Assembly (NCBI RefSeq): GCF_014654365.1
Contig: NZ_BNAY01000009.1
Coordinates: 124,001 to 188,000 of the forward strand
Reading direction: 5' to 3'
DNA length: 64,000 nucleotides
DNA from: Amycolatopsis oliviviridis
GTDB lineage: Bacteria; Actinomycetota; Actinomycetes; Mycobacteriales; Pseudonocardiaceae
A model generated the notes under the pieces. The model had not been told where the DNA came from. It did not search any database and was given only the letters and a program-made list of their open reading frames with translations. This document shows positions 50,565 through 59,044 of this stretch, one piece after another (position 1 is the first letter of the stretch; each line of letters starts with the position of its first letter). Position numbers and translations under genes: made by a program.

Positions 50565-50576
50565 CGTTCTTTAACG
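50565..50576. promoter_or_regulatory. candidate TetR operator, copy 2
   Basis: CGTTCTTTAACG lies 38 bases before the dehydrogenase start, inside GTTC-N-TTAA-N-GAAC. It matches the CGTT-N4-AACG spacing in front of the TetR gene. Confidence 0.5.
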
Positions 50577-50613
50577 AACATTCCACTAACGAGACGAGGA
50601 GTGAAGGCGAGTC

Positions 50614-51474
50614 ATGACGGAAACCGTCGCGGTGCTGGGCACCGGGATCATCGGTGCCCCGGTCGCCCGCAACCTGAGCAAGGCCGGGTTCGCGGTCCGG
50701 GCTTGGAACCGCACCGCGGCCAAGGCCGAAGCCCTCGCCGGGGACGGTGTCCAGGTCGCGCCGAGCGCGGCGGAAGCCGTCGAGGGCGCGCCGGTCGTGA
50801 TCACGGTCCTCACGGACGGCGCGGCGGTGCTGGAGGCGATCCGCGCGGCCGCCCCCGCCGCCGGCACGGTCTGGGTGCAGCTCAGCACCGTCGGCGACGC
50901 CGTCGACGACCTGATCGCCTACGCCGACGAGCAAGGTCTCGTCTTCGTCGACGCGCCGGTGCAGGGCACCCGCCAGCCCGCCGAGCAGGGCCAGCTGATC
51001 GTGCTGGCGGCGGGCGCGGCCGAAGCGCGCGAGACCGTCCAGCCGTTGTTCGACGCGATCGGCAAGCGCACGCTGTGGGTCGGCGAGGACGGCCGCTCCG
51101 GCGCGGCGAGCCGGCTCAAGCTGGTGCTGAACACGTGGGTGATCGCCCTGACCCACGGCGTCGGCGAGGCGCTGGCGCTGGCCGAAGGACTCGGCGTCGA
51201 CCCGCGGCACTTCGTCGACGTCGTCACCGGCGGCCCCATGGACAACGGCTACTTCCAGGCGAAATCCGCCGCGATCCTCAAGAACGACTACACCACCGCC
51301 TTCTCGGTCGACAACGCCGAGAAGGACGCCCGGCTGGTGCTGGCGGCCGCGGCCCGCGCGGGTGTCCGGATGGACGCCGTCGAGGCCGGGCGGGCCCGCT
51401 TCGCCCGCGCTTCCGAAGCCGGGCACGGCGACGAGGACATGGCGGCCGGGTACTTCGCCAGCTTTGACAAATAG
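50614..51474 (+). CDS. 3-hydroxyisobutyrate dehydrogenase-family NAD(P) oxidoreductase
   Basis: A 286-residue beta-hydroxyacid dehydrogenase-like protein. The cofactor motif is VLGTGIIGAPVARNL at about 6-20; FVDAPVQGTRQPAEQGQL corresponds to the substrate loop, and KLVLNTWVIALTHGVGEALAL contains the expected catalytic lysine position replaced in part by Asn. Members reduce small aldehydes or, in the imine-reductase branch, imines. The substrate is not evident. It ends just before a strong terminator shared with the inositol operon. Confidence 0.82.
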   Translation: MTETVAVLGTGIIGAPVARNLSKAGFAVRAWNRTAAKAEALAGDGVQVAPSAAEAVEGAPVVITVLTDGAAVLEAIRAAAPAAGTVWVQLSTVGDAVDDLIAYADEQGLVFVDAPVQGTRQPAEQGQLIVLAAGAAEARETVQPLFDAIGKRTLWVGEDGRSGAASRLKLVLNTWVIALTHGVGEALALAEGLGVDPRHFVDVVTGGPMDNGYFQAKSAAILKNDYTTAFSVDNAEKDARLVLAAAARAGVRMDAVEAGRARFARASEAGHGDEDMAAGYFASFDK

Positions 51475-51484
51475 GGCGGGGGTC

Positions 51485-51526
51485 GGCGCGGCCGCGTCCA
51501 GCCGGTTGACTGGACGCGGCCGCGCC
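51485..51526. terminator. bidirectional terminator
   Basis: GGCGCGGCCGCGTCCAG (51485-51501) pairs exactly with 51510-51526 around an eight-base loop. It lies between the convergent stops of the dehydrogenase gene and iolD, ten bases after one and immediately next to the other. Confidence 0.85.
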
Positions 51527-53380
51527 CTAGCTCGTCACATACCGCACCTGCCCCGACTTCCCGCGCTCGAATCCCTCCCGGCCGGAAAGGTGCTCCGGGA
51601 CGCCGACCTCCCACCAGGCACCGGCCTCGGTCCACGAGTCCGGCCGGGTCCGCACCACGACCACCGCCGGTCGCTTCCCTGCCACCGCGGCTTCCCGCGC
51701 CTTCGCGTAAGCCGTCCGCACATCGTCCGAAGAGGACGCTGAGAACACCGCGCATCCGAGCGACTCGGCGTGCTTCGCGAAGTCGACCCGGGGCGGCGAG
51801 GCGTGCGCGCTCCGGCAATCGGTGAGGAAGTTGTTGAACGGCTTGCCGCCTTGACCTTCTTGCAGCCGGGCGATGACCGCGTAGCCGTCGTTGTCGCAGA
51901 CCACCGCGACGAAGGGATGCCCGGCGAAGGCGGCGGAGAACAGTTCCGAGTTCAGCATCAGGTACGAGCCGTCACCGAGCATCGTGGTGACCAGGCCGCC
52001 GGTGCGCGCCATCGCCGCGCCCCACGCGCCCGCGAGTTCGTAGCCCATGCACGAGAACCCGTACTCGACGTCCATGCCGACCGAACCCGATCCGCGCCAG
52101 CCGCCGATCAGTTCGCCCGGCATCCCGCCGGACGCCGTCATCACGTAGTCCTCCGGTCCGGAGAGGTCGTTGACCACGCCGACGACCTGGGCATAGGTCG
52201 GCACGGTCGACGACTTCTCGGGGCCGGGAGCGGCGCGCAGGGTGTCGACATGCGCGTCCCACCGGCCGCGTTCCGCCGCCGCGCGCTCCGTCCACAAAGG
52301 ATCGACCTGCCAGCTCTCCAGCTGCGCGGCCAGATCCGCGAGACCCGCTTCGGCGTCGGCGACGACGGCCAGCGCGCCGTGCTTGACCGCGTCGAACCGG
52401 GCGGCGTTCAGGGTGATCAGCCGCATGCCGGGCGAGAACACCGTCCAGGACGCCGTGGTGAAGTCCTGTAGCCGGGTGCCGACGGCCAGCACGACGTCCG
52501 CCTCGGCGGCCAGGACGTTCGCGGACGCCGAACCGGTGACGCCCAGCGGCCCGGCGTGCAGCGGATGCCCGTGCGGGACCAGCGTGCGTCCCGCCGTGGT
52601 TTCCGTGACCGGGATCCCGTGCCGCTCGGCGAAGGCCAGCGAGCGTTCGCCCGCGCCGGAGTACCGGACACCGCCGCCGAGGACCAGCAACGGTTTCCGC
52701 GCCGATCGCAGCACGCCCGCCGCTTCGGTGAGCGCCCGGCGATCGGGCCGCGGACGAAGGGGGCGATGAGTCACCGGTGCGAAGAGCGCGTCCGGGAAGT
52801 CGTAGGTCTCCGCCTGGACGTCCTGCGGCAGCGCCAGCGTCACCGGGCCGGCGTCCGCCGGATCGGTCAGCACCCTGGCGACCTGCGGCAGCGTCGAAAG
52901 CAGCTGCTCGGGCCGGGTGATCCGGTCGAAGTACCGGCTCACCGGGCGGAAGGCGTCGTTGACCGTGGCCGTCGGGTCGCCGAAATGCTCCACCTGCTGC
53001 AGCACCGGATCCGGGGCGCGGCTGGTGAAGGTGTCCCCGGGGAGCAGCAGCACCGGCAGCCGGTTGGCGTGCGCGACCCCGGCCGCGGTGACCATGTTCA
53101 GCGCGCCGGGCCCGATCGACGACGTCACCACGCCGACCTGGCGCCGATGTGTCGCCTTCGCGTAGCCGACCGCGGCGAGCGCCATGCCTTGTTCGGTCTG
53201 CCCGCGCCACAGGGGGAGCTCGTCGCGGTGCTCCTCCAGCGCGGTGCCGAGCCCGAGGACGTTGCCGTGCCCGAAGATCGCGAACACCCCGGGGAACAGC
53301 GGGACTTCCCGTCCGTCAAGGGTTTCCGACCGCTGCGCGAGCAGCCAGCGCACCAGGGCCTGTGCCGTGGTCAGCTTCAT
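51527..53380 (-). CDS. iolD: 3D-(3,5/4)-trihydroxycyclohexane-1,2-dione hydrolase
   Basis: A 617-residue thiamine-diphosphate enzyme. The N-terminal part has PGVFAIFGHGNVLGLGTALEE and a later GQTEQGMALAAVGYAKA with the ThDP-activating glutamate region; the C-terminal ThDP-binding stretch is LGDGSYLMLNSEL with DNDGYAVI. IolD opens the ring of the diketo-inositol intermediate to 5-deoxy-glucuronate. Its ATG overlaps the iolB stop. It is the last gene of a seven-gene operon. Confidence 0.93.
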   Translation of the reverse strand: MKLTTAQALVRWLLAQRSETLDGREVPLFPGVFAIFGHGNVLGLGTALEEHRDELPLWRGQTEQGMALAAVGYAKATHRRQVGVVTSSIGPGALNMVTAAGVAHANRLPVLLLPGDTFTSRAPDPVLQQVEHFGDPTATVNDAFRPVSRYFDRITRPEQLLSTLPQVARVLTDPADAGPVTLALPQDVQAETYDFPDALFAPVTHRPLRPRPDRRALTEAAGVLRSARKPLLVLGGGVRYSGAGERSLAFAERHGIPVTETTAGRTLVPHGHPLHAGPLGVTGSASANVLAAEADVVLAVGTRLQDFTTASWTVFSPGMRLITLNAARFDAVKHGALAVVADAEAGLADLAAQLESWQVDPLWTERAAAERGRWDAHVDTLRAAPGPEKSSTVPTYAQVVGVVNDLSGPEDYVMTASGGMPGELIGGWRGSGSVGMDVEYGFSCMGYELAGAWGAAMARTGGLVTTMLGDGSYLMLNSELFSAAFAGHPFVAVVCDNDGYAVIARLQEGQGGKPFNNFLTDCRSAHASPPRVDFAKHAESLGCAVFSASSSDDVRTAYAKAREAAVAGKRPAVVVVRTRPDSWTEAGAWWEVGVPEHLSGREGFERGKSGQVRYVTS

Positions 53381-54267
53381 GAGACCCGTCCTTCGTGGCT
53401 CGTGACCGGGCAGCGTGGATCGAGTTCCTGGTCGTTCCAGGTCTCGCGGACCCAGCCGTGTGCCGGGTCGTCGCAGAAGGCCATCGACCGCTCGACGGCG
53501 GGCCCCGCCAGGACGTTCAGGTAGTACATCGGGTAACCCGGCGCGGCGACGCAAGGCCCGTGATAGCCGCGGGGGATCAGGAAGACGTCCCCGTCCCGGA
53601 CCGCGACGTCCTCGTCCAGCTCACCGTCCGAGGTGTACGTCCGATGCAGGCCGAACCCTTCGCGCGAGGTCGTCACGCCGTCGCGGCCGGCGACGCGGAA
53701 GTAGTAGATCTCCTCGTTGACGACCTCGCACTCGGACGCCTCATCGTGTTTGTGCGGCGGGTACGACGACCAGTTGCCGCCGGGGGTGATCAGCTCGCAC
53801 GCGTTCAGCTTGTCCGCGTGGTCCCACACGCCGGGCACGCCGAAGTTGGTGACCTGACGCGTGGCCTGCCCCGCGCCGCGCACCTCCACCGGCACGTTCT
53901 CGGCCGGTCCGTAGCGCGGTTCGAGGCGACGCGCGCAGCGCGCCATCGGCAGCGCGACCTCGATGCCCTCGACTGTCGACAACTCGACTTCGGCGTCGCG
54001 CGGGACGTAGGCGAAGTCCGTGACCCGGGTGAACACCGAATCGCGGCCGGTGAGCTCGAAGACCTGTCCGTCGACCCGGACGGTGCACGCTCCCGCCAGC
54101 GGCAGGACGAACGCCTCGTACTCGCCGGTGCGCACGATCCTGGACTCGCCTGCTGTCAGCGAAAGGACCCTCAGACCGCTGTAGGTCCAGCCCGCCGAAT
54201 CCGGGGTGAGCCGGACCGGGTCCCGCTCGTCCGAAAGCGTCCCGAGTGGACGGTGCAGCTTGCTCAC
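53377..54267 (-). CDS. iolB: 5-deoxy-glucuronate isomerase
   Basis: A 296-residue double-cupin isomerase. Metal-binding residues are seen in SYPPHKHDE near 175 and in the last cupin (LIPRGYHGPC); VNEEIYYFRV lies between. It converts 5-deoxy-glucuronate to 2-deoxy-5-keto-gluconate, the substrate of IolC. The GTG at 54267 overlaps the iolC stop. Confidence 0.93.
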   Translation of the reverse strand: MSKLHRPLGTLSDERDPVRLTPDSAGWTYSGLRVLSLTAGESRIVRTGEYEAFVLPLAGACTVRVDGQVFELTGRDSVFTRVTDFAYVPRDAEVELSTVEGIEVALPMARCARRLEPRYGPAENVPVEVRGAGQATRQVTNFGVPGVWDHADKLNACELITPGGNWSSYPPHKHDEASECEVVNEEIYYFRVAGRDGVTTSREGFGLHRTYTSDGELDEDVAVRDGDVFLIPRGYHGPCVAAPGYPMYYLNVLAGPAVERSMAFCDDPAHGWVRETWNDQELDPRCPVTSHEGRVS

Positions 54268-55196
54268 AACAACTCCTCGATCTCGTCGGCGGTGGGCATG
54301 GCGTCGGCGCAGGCGAGCCGGGAAGCGACGAGCGCGCCCGCCGCGTTGGCGTAGGTGGCGATGCGCACCGGATCCCAGCCGGAGAGCAGGCCGTGGATCA
54401 GCGCGCCGCCGAAACCGTCCCCGGCGCCGAGCCCGCAGACGACGTCGACCCGCTGGGGAGGCACGGTCCAGCGACCCTCGGCGGTGGCCACCAGCACCCC
54501 TTCGGCGCCCTTCTTGATCACCGCCAGTTCGACACCCCTGGCCAGCATCCGCGACGCGGCCTCGTCGGGGTCCGCCGTGCCGACGGCGACCTCGGCCTCG
54601 GTGCGGTTGCCGACCGCGACCGTGACGTGGTCGAGCATCCACCCGATCTCTTCGTGCGCCGTCTCGGTGCCGGGCCAGAACATCGGCCGGAAGTCGAGGT
54701 CCAGCACGGTATGCGCGCGGCGCCCGCGCCGCCGGAGCATCTCGCGCTGGGTGCCGCGTGCCGGTTCGACGGAGACACCGGTCCCGGTGACCCACAGCAG
54801 CGGCACCGTTTCCACGACGTCCCAGGGCACGTCGGCCTCGGCGAGGGTCAGATCCGGGGCGACGGGGGACCGGTAGAACAGCAGCGGCGGATCCGCGGGC
54901 GGGTCCAGGGCGCAGAACACCACCGGTGTCTGCAACCCGGCCGACGTCCCGACGTGTTCGGGGGAGACGCCGAACTCCCGCAGTGCCTGCCGTACGTAGT
55001 CGCCGAAACCGTCCGGGCCGACCTTCGTCAGCACCGAGGTCGAGCGGCCGAGCCGCGCGGCGGCGACCGCGACGTTGGTCGCGGTGCCGCCGAGCGACTT
55101 GGCGAAGGTGCTGACCCCGGCCAGCGGCACGCCGCTCTGTTCGGGGTAGAGGTCCACCCCGACCCGGCCGACGGTCAGTGCTTCGAGAGCGGTCAT
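54264..55196 (-). CDS. iolC: 5-dehydro-2-deoxygluconokinase
   Basis: A 310-residue PfkB/ribokinase-family kinase. FAKSLGGTATNVAVAAARLG near the start and the C-terminal GLGAGDGFGGALIHGLL with the catalytic aspartate are the two family signatures. It phosphorylates 2-deoxy-5-keto-gluconate. The aldolase (IolJ) that would follow is not in this window. ATGA overlap with the ATPase gene upstream. Confidence 0.92.
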   Translation of the reverse strand: MTALEALTVGRVGVDLYPEQSGVPLAGVSTFAKSLGGTATNVAVAAARLGRSTSVLTKVGPDGFGDYVRQALREFGVSPEHVGTSAGLQTPVVFCALDPPADPPLLFYRSPVAPDLTLAEADVPWDVVETVPLLWVTGTGVSVEPARGTQREMLRRRGRRAHTVLDLDFRPMFWPGTETAHEEIGWMLDHVTVAVGNRTEAEVAVGTADPDEAASRMLARGVELAVIKKGAEGVLVATAEGRWTVPPQRVDVVCGLGAGDGFGGALIHGLLSGWDPVRIATYANAAGALVASRLACADAMPTADEIEELL

Positions 55197-55993
55197 GAAG
55201 GGGACTCCGCGGCTCGCAGTTCGTGTTCGAGGGCTTCCAGTTCCGCGCCACCGGCCATCTGCCGGGTCAGCTCGGCCAGGTCGATCCCGGATTTCTCGTA
55301 GGCGCCGAGCGGGGCGCCCCGTTTGAGCAGCAGGAAGCGATCGGCCACCGGGTACGCGTGATGCGGGTTGTGCGTGATCAGCACGACGCCGAGCCCCCGG
55401 TCGCGGGCCTGCGCGACGTACTTGAGCACGACACCGGCCTGTTTCACGCCCAGCGCGGCCGTCGGCTCGTCGAGGATCAGCACCTTCGCCCCGAAGTGCA
55501 CCGCCCGCGCGATGGCGACGCACTGCCGCTCACCACCGGACAGCGTGCCGACCGGCTGTTCGACGTCCCGCAGGTCGATGCCCATGTCGGACAACGCCTT
55601 CTTGGTCGTTTCGCGGCCCTTCTTCCGGTCCAGCGCGCGGAAGGGGCCGAAGCCGACCGTCGGTTCGGAGCCGAGGAAGAAGTTCCGCCACACGCTCATC
55701 AGCGGCACGACCGCCAGGTCCTGGTACACCGTCGCGATACCGCGATCGAGCGCCTCGCGCGGCGACGCGAACTTGACCGGTTCGCCCTCGACGAGGAACT
55801 CGCCCCGGTCGTGCTGGTGGACCCCGGCGAGGATCTTGATCAGCGTGGACTTGCCGGCGCCGTTGTCGCCGAGGACGCAGGTCACCTCACCCGCGTTGAC
55901 CACCGTGGAGACGTCGCGCAGCGCGATCACGCTGCCGTAGGTCTTGCCGACGTCCTGTACGGAGAGCAGCTCTTTGGCTTGGCTGTGGCTCAT
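55193..55993 (-). CDS. inositol-type ABC transporter ATPase, single domain
   Basis: A 266-residue ATPase. Walker A is GDNGAGKST near 43, the signature is LSGGERQCVAIARAV near 148, and Walker B is VLILDEPTAAL. Unlike RbsA it has one nucleotide-binding domain, as in FrcA-like CUT2 importers, and probably works as a homodimer. Overlaps on both sides place it firmly in the iol operon, so myo-inositol is the likely cargo. Confidence 0.9.
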   Translation of the reverse strand: MSHSQAKELLSVQDVGKTYGSVIALRDVSTVVNAGEVTCVLGDNGAGKSTLIKILAGVHQHDRGEFLVEGEPVKFASPREALDRGIATVYQDLAVVPLMSVWRNFFLGSEPTVGFGPFRALDRKKGRETTKKALSDMGIDLRDVEQPVGTLSGGERQCVAIARAVHFGAKVLILDEPTAALGVKQAGVVLKYVAQARDRGLGVVLITHNPHHAYPVADRFLLLKRGAPLGAYEKSGIDLAELTRQMAGGAELEALEHELRAAESPS

Positions 55994-57024
55994 CGCCGGA
56001 CCCTTTCCGCGCGCCGCCGGAAGGCGTTGTTGACCAGGACCGCGGACAGCAGCATCACCCCGAGGAACAGCATGAACCAGTCGCTGTCCCAGCGGGCGAA
56101 CACGATGCCCTGCCGCGCCATGCCGAAGATCAGCGCGCCGATCGCGGCGCCGATCGCCGAACCGAACCCGCCGGTCAGCAGGCAGCCGCCGATCACGGCC
56201 GCGATGATGTACTGGAACTCCAGGCCGATGCCCTGGTTCGCCTGGACGCTCGCGAACCGCAGGATGTTGATCGAGCCGACCAGCCACGCGGCGAGCGCGG
56301 TGGTCATGAACAGCATGATCTTGGTGCGCACCACCGGGACCCCGACCGCGCGCGAACTCTGCGCGGAGCCGCCGACGGCGAAGATCCAGTTGCCGAGGCG
56401 GGTCCGGACCAGCAGCCAGGCCGCCAGCACGGCGAACCCGATCCACCAGACGCCTGCGATCTGGAACGCCGTCCCGCCGACGTCCACTGTGGACGCGAAG
56501 ACGAAACCGGCGGACTCGTAGCCGTCGGTCGAGCGCATCCCGGAGACCTGGACGGTGCCGGTGACCAGCCGGGTGACGCCGAGGTTGAGCCCTTGCAGCG
56601 CCAGGAACGTGCCCAGGGTGACGATGAAGCTCGGCAGCCCGGTGCGCATCACCAGCCAGCCGTTGAACGCGCCGACGGCGAGCGCGAAGACCAGCGAAGC
56701 GAACAGCGCGAGCCAGACGTTCCAGCCCGCCTGCGTCGCCAGGGTCGCGGTGACGAGCGCGGTGGACGCCGTCATCACGCCCGCCGACAGGTCGAACTCG
56801 CCGCCGATCATCAGCAGGGACACGGCGACCGCCATGATGCCGAGGGTCGAGGCGTCGTCCAGCCAGGTCGCCACGCCGCTGCCGCTGAAGAACTGGTCGG
56901 TGACGACGGTGAAGAACAGGAAGACGACGACCGCGCCGAGCAGCGCGCCGATCTCGGGCCGGACGACCAGCCTGTCCAGCAGCCGCGGTTTCGCGACGCG
57001 TTCGTCGAGGGTGGTGGTTGTCAT
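55990..57024 (-). CDS. inositol-type ABC transporter permease
   Basis: A 344-residue CUT2 permease with eight to ten helices. IGGEFDLSAGVMTASTALV, VGAFNGWLVMRTGLPSFIVTLGTF and the ATPase-contact loop AVGGSAQSSRAVGVPVVRTK are recognisable. It pairs with the single-domain ATPase and the lipoprotein encoded on either side, with four-base overlaps. Confidence 0.9.
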   Translation of the reverse strand: MTTTTLDERVAKPRLLDRLVVRPEIGALLGAVVVFLFFTVVTDQFFSGSGVATWLDDASTLGIMAVAVSLLMIGGEFDLSAGVMTASTALVTATLATQAGWNVWLALFASLVFALAVGAFNGWLVMRTGLPSFIVTLGTFLALQGLNLGVTRLVTGTVQVSGMRSTDGYESAGFVFASTVDVGGTAFQIAGVWWIGFAVLAAWLLVRTRLGNWIFAVGGSAQSSRAVGVPVVRTKIMLFMTTALAAWLVGSINILRFASVQANQGIGLEFQYIIAAVIGGCLLTGGFGSAIGAAIGALIFGMARQGIVFARWDSDWFMLFLGVMLLSAVLVNNAFRRRAERVRR

Positions 57025-58007
57025 CGCGTGCCCCTTTGCACGTACCGGCCGACGGTGTCCACAGTGGATTTGTCGACCAGGTCGGGTCCGGTGAGCACCG
57101 GTTTCCCACCGCCGACGACGTTCGCGTTGTCCCGGTAGAGCTTGAGGAACTGCACCGGGAGATAGCCCTGCTCGTATTGCTGCTGATCGACCGCGAAGAC
57201 CACGTCGCCCGCCTTGATCGCGCCGACCACGTCGGTGTTGAGGTCGAAGGTGCCGACCTGCGCCCGCGACCCGACCGCCTTGATCGCGCTCACCGCCCGC
57301 GCCGCGACCTGCGAGTTCAGTGTCAGGACGGCGTCGAGCGAGGAGTCGGTCTGCACCGCGCCCCTGATCCGGGACTCGGCGTCGGCAGGGTTGCTGATGT
57401 CGACCTGCAGGGTCTGCACGTCGCCCGCGAAACCGGTCTTGGCGCCGTCGCAGCGCTGCGCCTGCCCGACGTTGCCCGCCTCGTGGACCACGCAGAGCAG
57501 CTTCTTCTTGCCGAGCTCCCGGAACTTCTTCCCGGCCTCCTCGCCGGCGATGGACTCGTTCTGCCCGACGTGGGTGAGCGCGCCGTAGCCCGCGCTCTTG
57601 TCCTCGCCGGAGTTGATGGTGATGACCGGGATCCCCGCGCGGACCGCGTTCTCGATCGAGGTCTTGAGCGCCTCCGGGTTCGCCATCGACACCACCAGTC
57701 CGCCGACCTGCTGGGCGACCGCGTTGTCGATCAGCTTGGCCTGGTTGCCGGGGTCTCCGTCGGAGTTGTACTCGACCTGGACGCCGAGCTGCCTGCCCGC
57801 CTCCTCGGCGCCGTTCTTGACCACGTTCCAGAACGCGTCACCCGCCGTGCCGTGCGAGATGACCGCGACCCGCAGCGGCCCACTGGGCTGGGTCGTCTCC
57901 GGGCCCGCGCCCGCGGCGGGTTTCTCCTCGGCCTTCGGCCCGGTGCACGCGGACAGGAGCAACAGCCCCGCCACGAGCACCAAAGCCCCTTTCAAGCGAT
58001 GGGACAT
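57021..58007 (-). CDS. inositol-type ABC transporter substrate-binding lipoprotein
   Basis: A 328-residue RbsB-like protein. The signal peptide ends in the lipobox LSAC, followed by a Pro/Glu-rich linker. The binding fold has SHGTAGDAFWNVVKNGAEEA, VVSMANPEALKTSIENAV, and VFAVDQQQYEQGYLPVQ near the end. It captures sugar, probably myo-inositol, outside the membrane. Confidence 0.9.
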   Translation of the reverse strand: MSHRLKGALVLVAGLLLLSACTGPKAEEKPAAGAGPETTQPSGPLRVAVISHGTAGDAFWNVVKNGAEEAGRQLGVQVEYNSDGDPGNQAKLIDNAVAQQVGGLVVSMANPEALKTSIENAVRAGIPVITINSGEDKSAGYGALTHVGQNESIAGEEAGKKFRELGKKKLLCVVHEAGNVGQAQRCDGAKTGFAGDVQTLQVDISNPADAESRIRGAVQTDSSLDAVLTLNSQVAARAVSAIKAVGSRAQVGTFDLNTDVVGAIKAGDVVFAVDQQQYEQGYLPVQFLKLYRDNANVVGGGKPVLTGPDLVDKSTVDTVGRYVQRGTR

Positions 58008-58031
58008 CGTCGTCTCTCCTCGCTTCTTCCG

Positions 58032-58931
58032 TTACCTGGCAGCCGGGAGCCGGCTGACGATTCCGTCGAGATGCGCCAGGCTCCTGGCCACATCCCGCTT
58101 GGGCAGATCATCCGGGCTCTTCTCGCTCAGCGCGGTGTCCTGTTCCAGTACGTACCACCCGTCGTAGCCCGCTTCGTCGACGAACCTGACCATCGCCTCG
58201 ATGTCGACGTCCCCGTCGCCGAGCGGGACATACAGACCTTCGCCCACCGCCTCGGCGTAGGGAAGCCTCCCGGCGCGGACGTCTTCGGCGAGTTCGCCGC
58301 GCACGTCCTTGAGGTGCAGGTGACCGACCCGTTCGGGGTACCGCTTGGCCAGCGCGACCGGATCGGTCCCGCCGATCAGGAGATGCCCGGTGTCCAGGCA
58401 CAGCGGGAGATCGGAATCGGCGAGGAAGCGCTCGACCTCGTCCTCGGTCTCCGCGTGTGTCCCGACGTGCGGGTGCAACACGGTGCGAAGCCCGTGGCGC
58501 GCGGCGATTTCCCTGATCTCCCTTGAGGTTTCGATCAGCGTCGCCCATTCGGCGTCGCTCAGCGCGGGGCGTTCGTCGTAGCCGTCGAGACCGGTCGCGG
58601 CGGCGAGCACGAGCATGTCACCGCCGCAGGCCGCGAACAACGCCGCGGATTCCTCGGCCGCCGCCAGTGCGGCCTCGGGGTCTTCGTGCAGGACGACGGC
58701 GAGGAAACCGCCGACCAGGTCGAGCCCGCGACCGCTCAGCAGCGCGCGCAGCTCCGCCGGGTCCCGCGGCAGGTATCCGGGCGGGCCGAGCTCGGTCGCG
58801 CGGACCCCCAGCTCCGCCATCTCACCCAGAACGGTCCCCGCGTCGAGCACGCGGCCCCAGCCGGGGACTTCGCACACGCCCCAGGAGATCGGGGCGGCGG
58901 CGATTCGGATCCGGGACGTCGTCACTGTCAT
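58032..58931 (-). CDS. iolE: inosose dehydratase (2-keto-myo-inositol dehydratase)
   Basis: A 299-residue TIM-barrel enzyme of the IolE/xylose-isomerase-like family. It starts with the family sequence AAPISWGVCEVPGWG. Likely metal ligands are in LHPHVGTHAET, CLDTGHLLIGG and HLHLKDV, with a final YVLEQD. It removes water from 2-keto-myo-inositol. It opens the minus-strand iol operon, 24 bases before the lipoprotein gene, and faces two LacI-type operators. Confidence 0.92.
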   Translation of the reverse strand: MTVTTSRIRIAAAPISWGVCEVPGWGRVLDAGTVLGEMAELGVRATELGPPGYLPRDPAELRALLSGRGLDLVGGFLAVVLHEDPEAALAAAEESAALFAACGGDMLVLAAATGLDGYDERPALSDAEWATLIETSREIREIAARHGLRTVLHPHVGTHAETEDEVERFLADSDLPLCLDTGHLLIGGTDPVALAKRYPERVGHLHLKDVRGELAEDVRAGRLPYAEAVGEGLYVPLGDGDVDIEAMVRFVDEAGYDGWYVLEQDTALSEKSPDDLPKRDVARSLAHLDGIVSRLPAAR

Positions 58932-58965
58932 CGGCGGCCTCCTGCGGCGGGTTGCGGGGATCGGG

Positions 58966-58998
58966 TTAGAGCGCTCTATTGATTAGAGCGCTCTAATC
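58966..58998. promoter_or_regulatory. two LacI-type operators between iolE and the regulator gene
   Basis: TTAGAGCGCTCTAT (58966-58979) and the exact 18-base palindrome GATTAGAGCGCTCTAATC (58981-58998) share the core TAGAGCGCTCTA. This CG-centred form is typical of LacI-family operators. They lie 35 to 67 bases from iolE and 47 to 79 bases from the regulator gene and should control both. Confidence 0.85.
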
Positions 58999-59044
58999 AT
59001 GTAGCGTCCGTCACAGTAAAGTCAAGGGCAGGGGGAGGCTGGGA

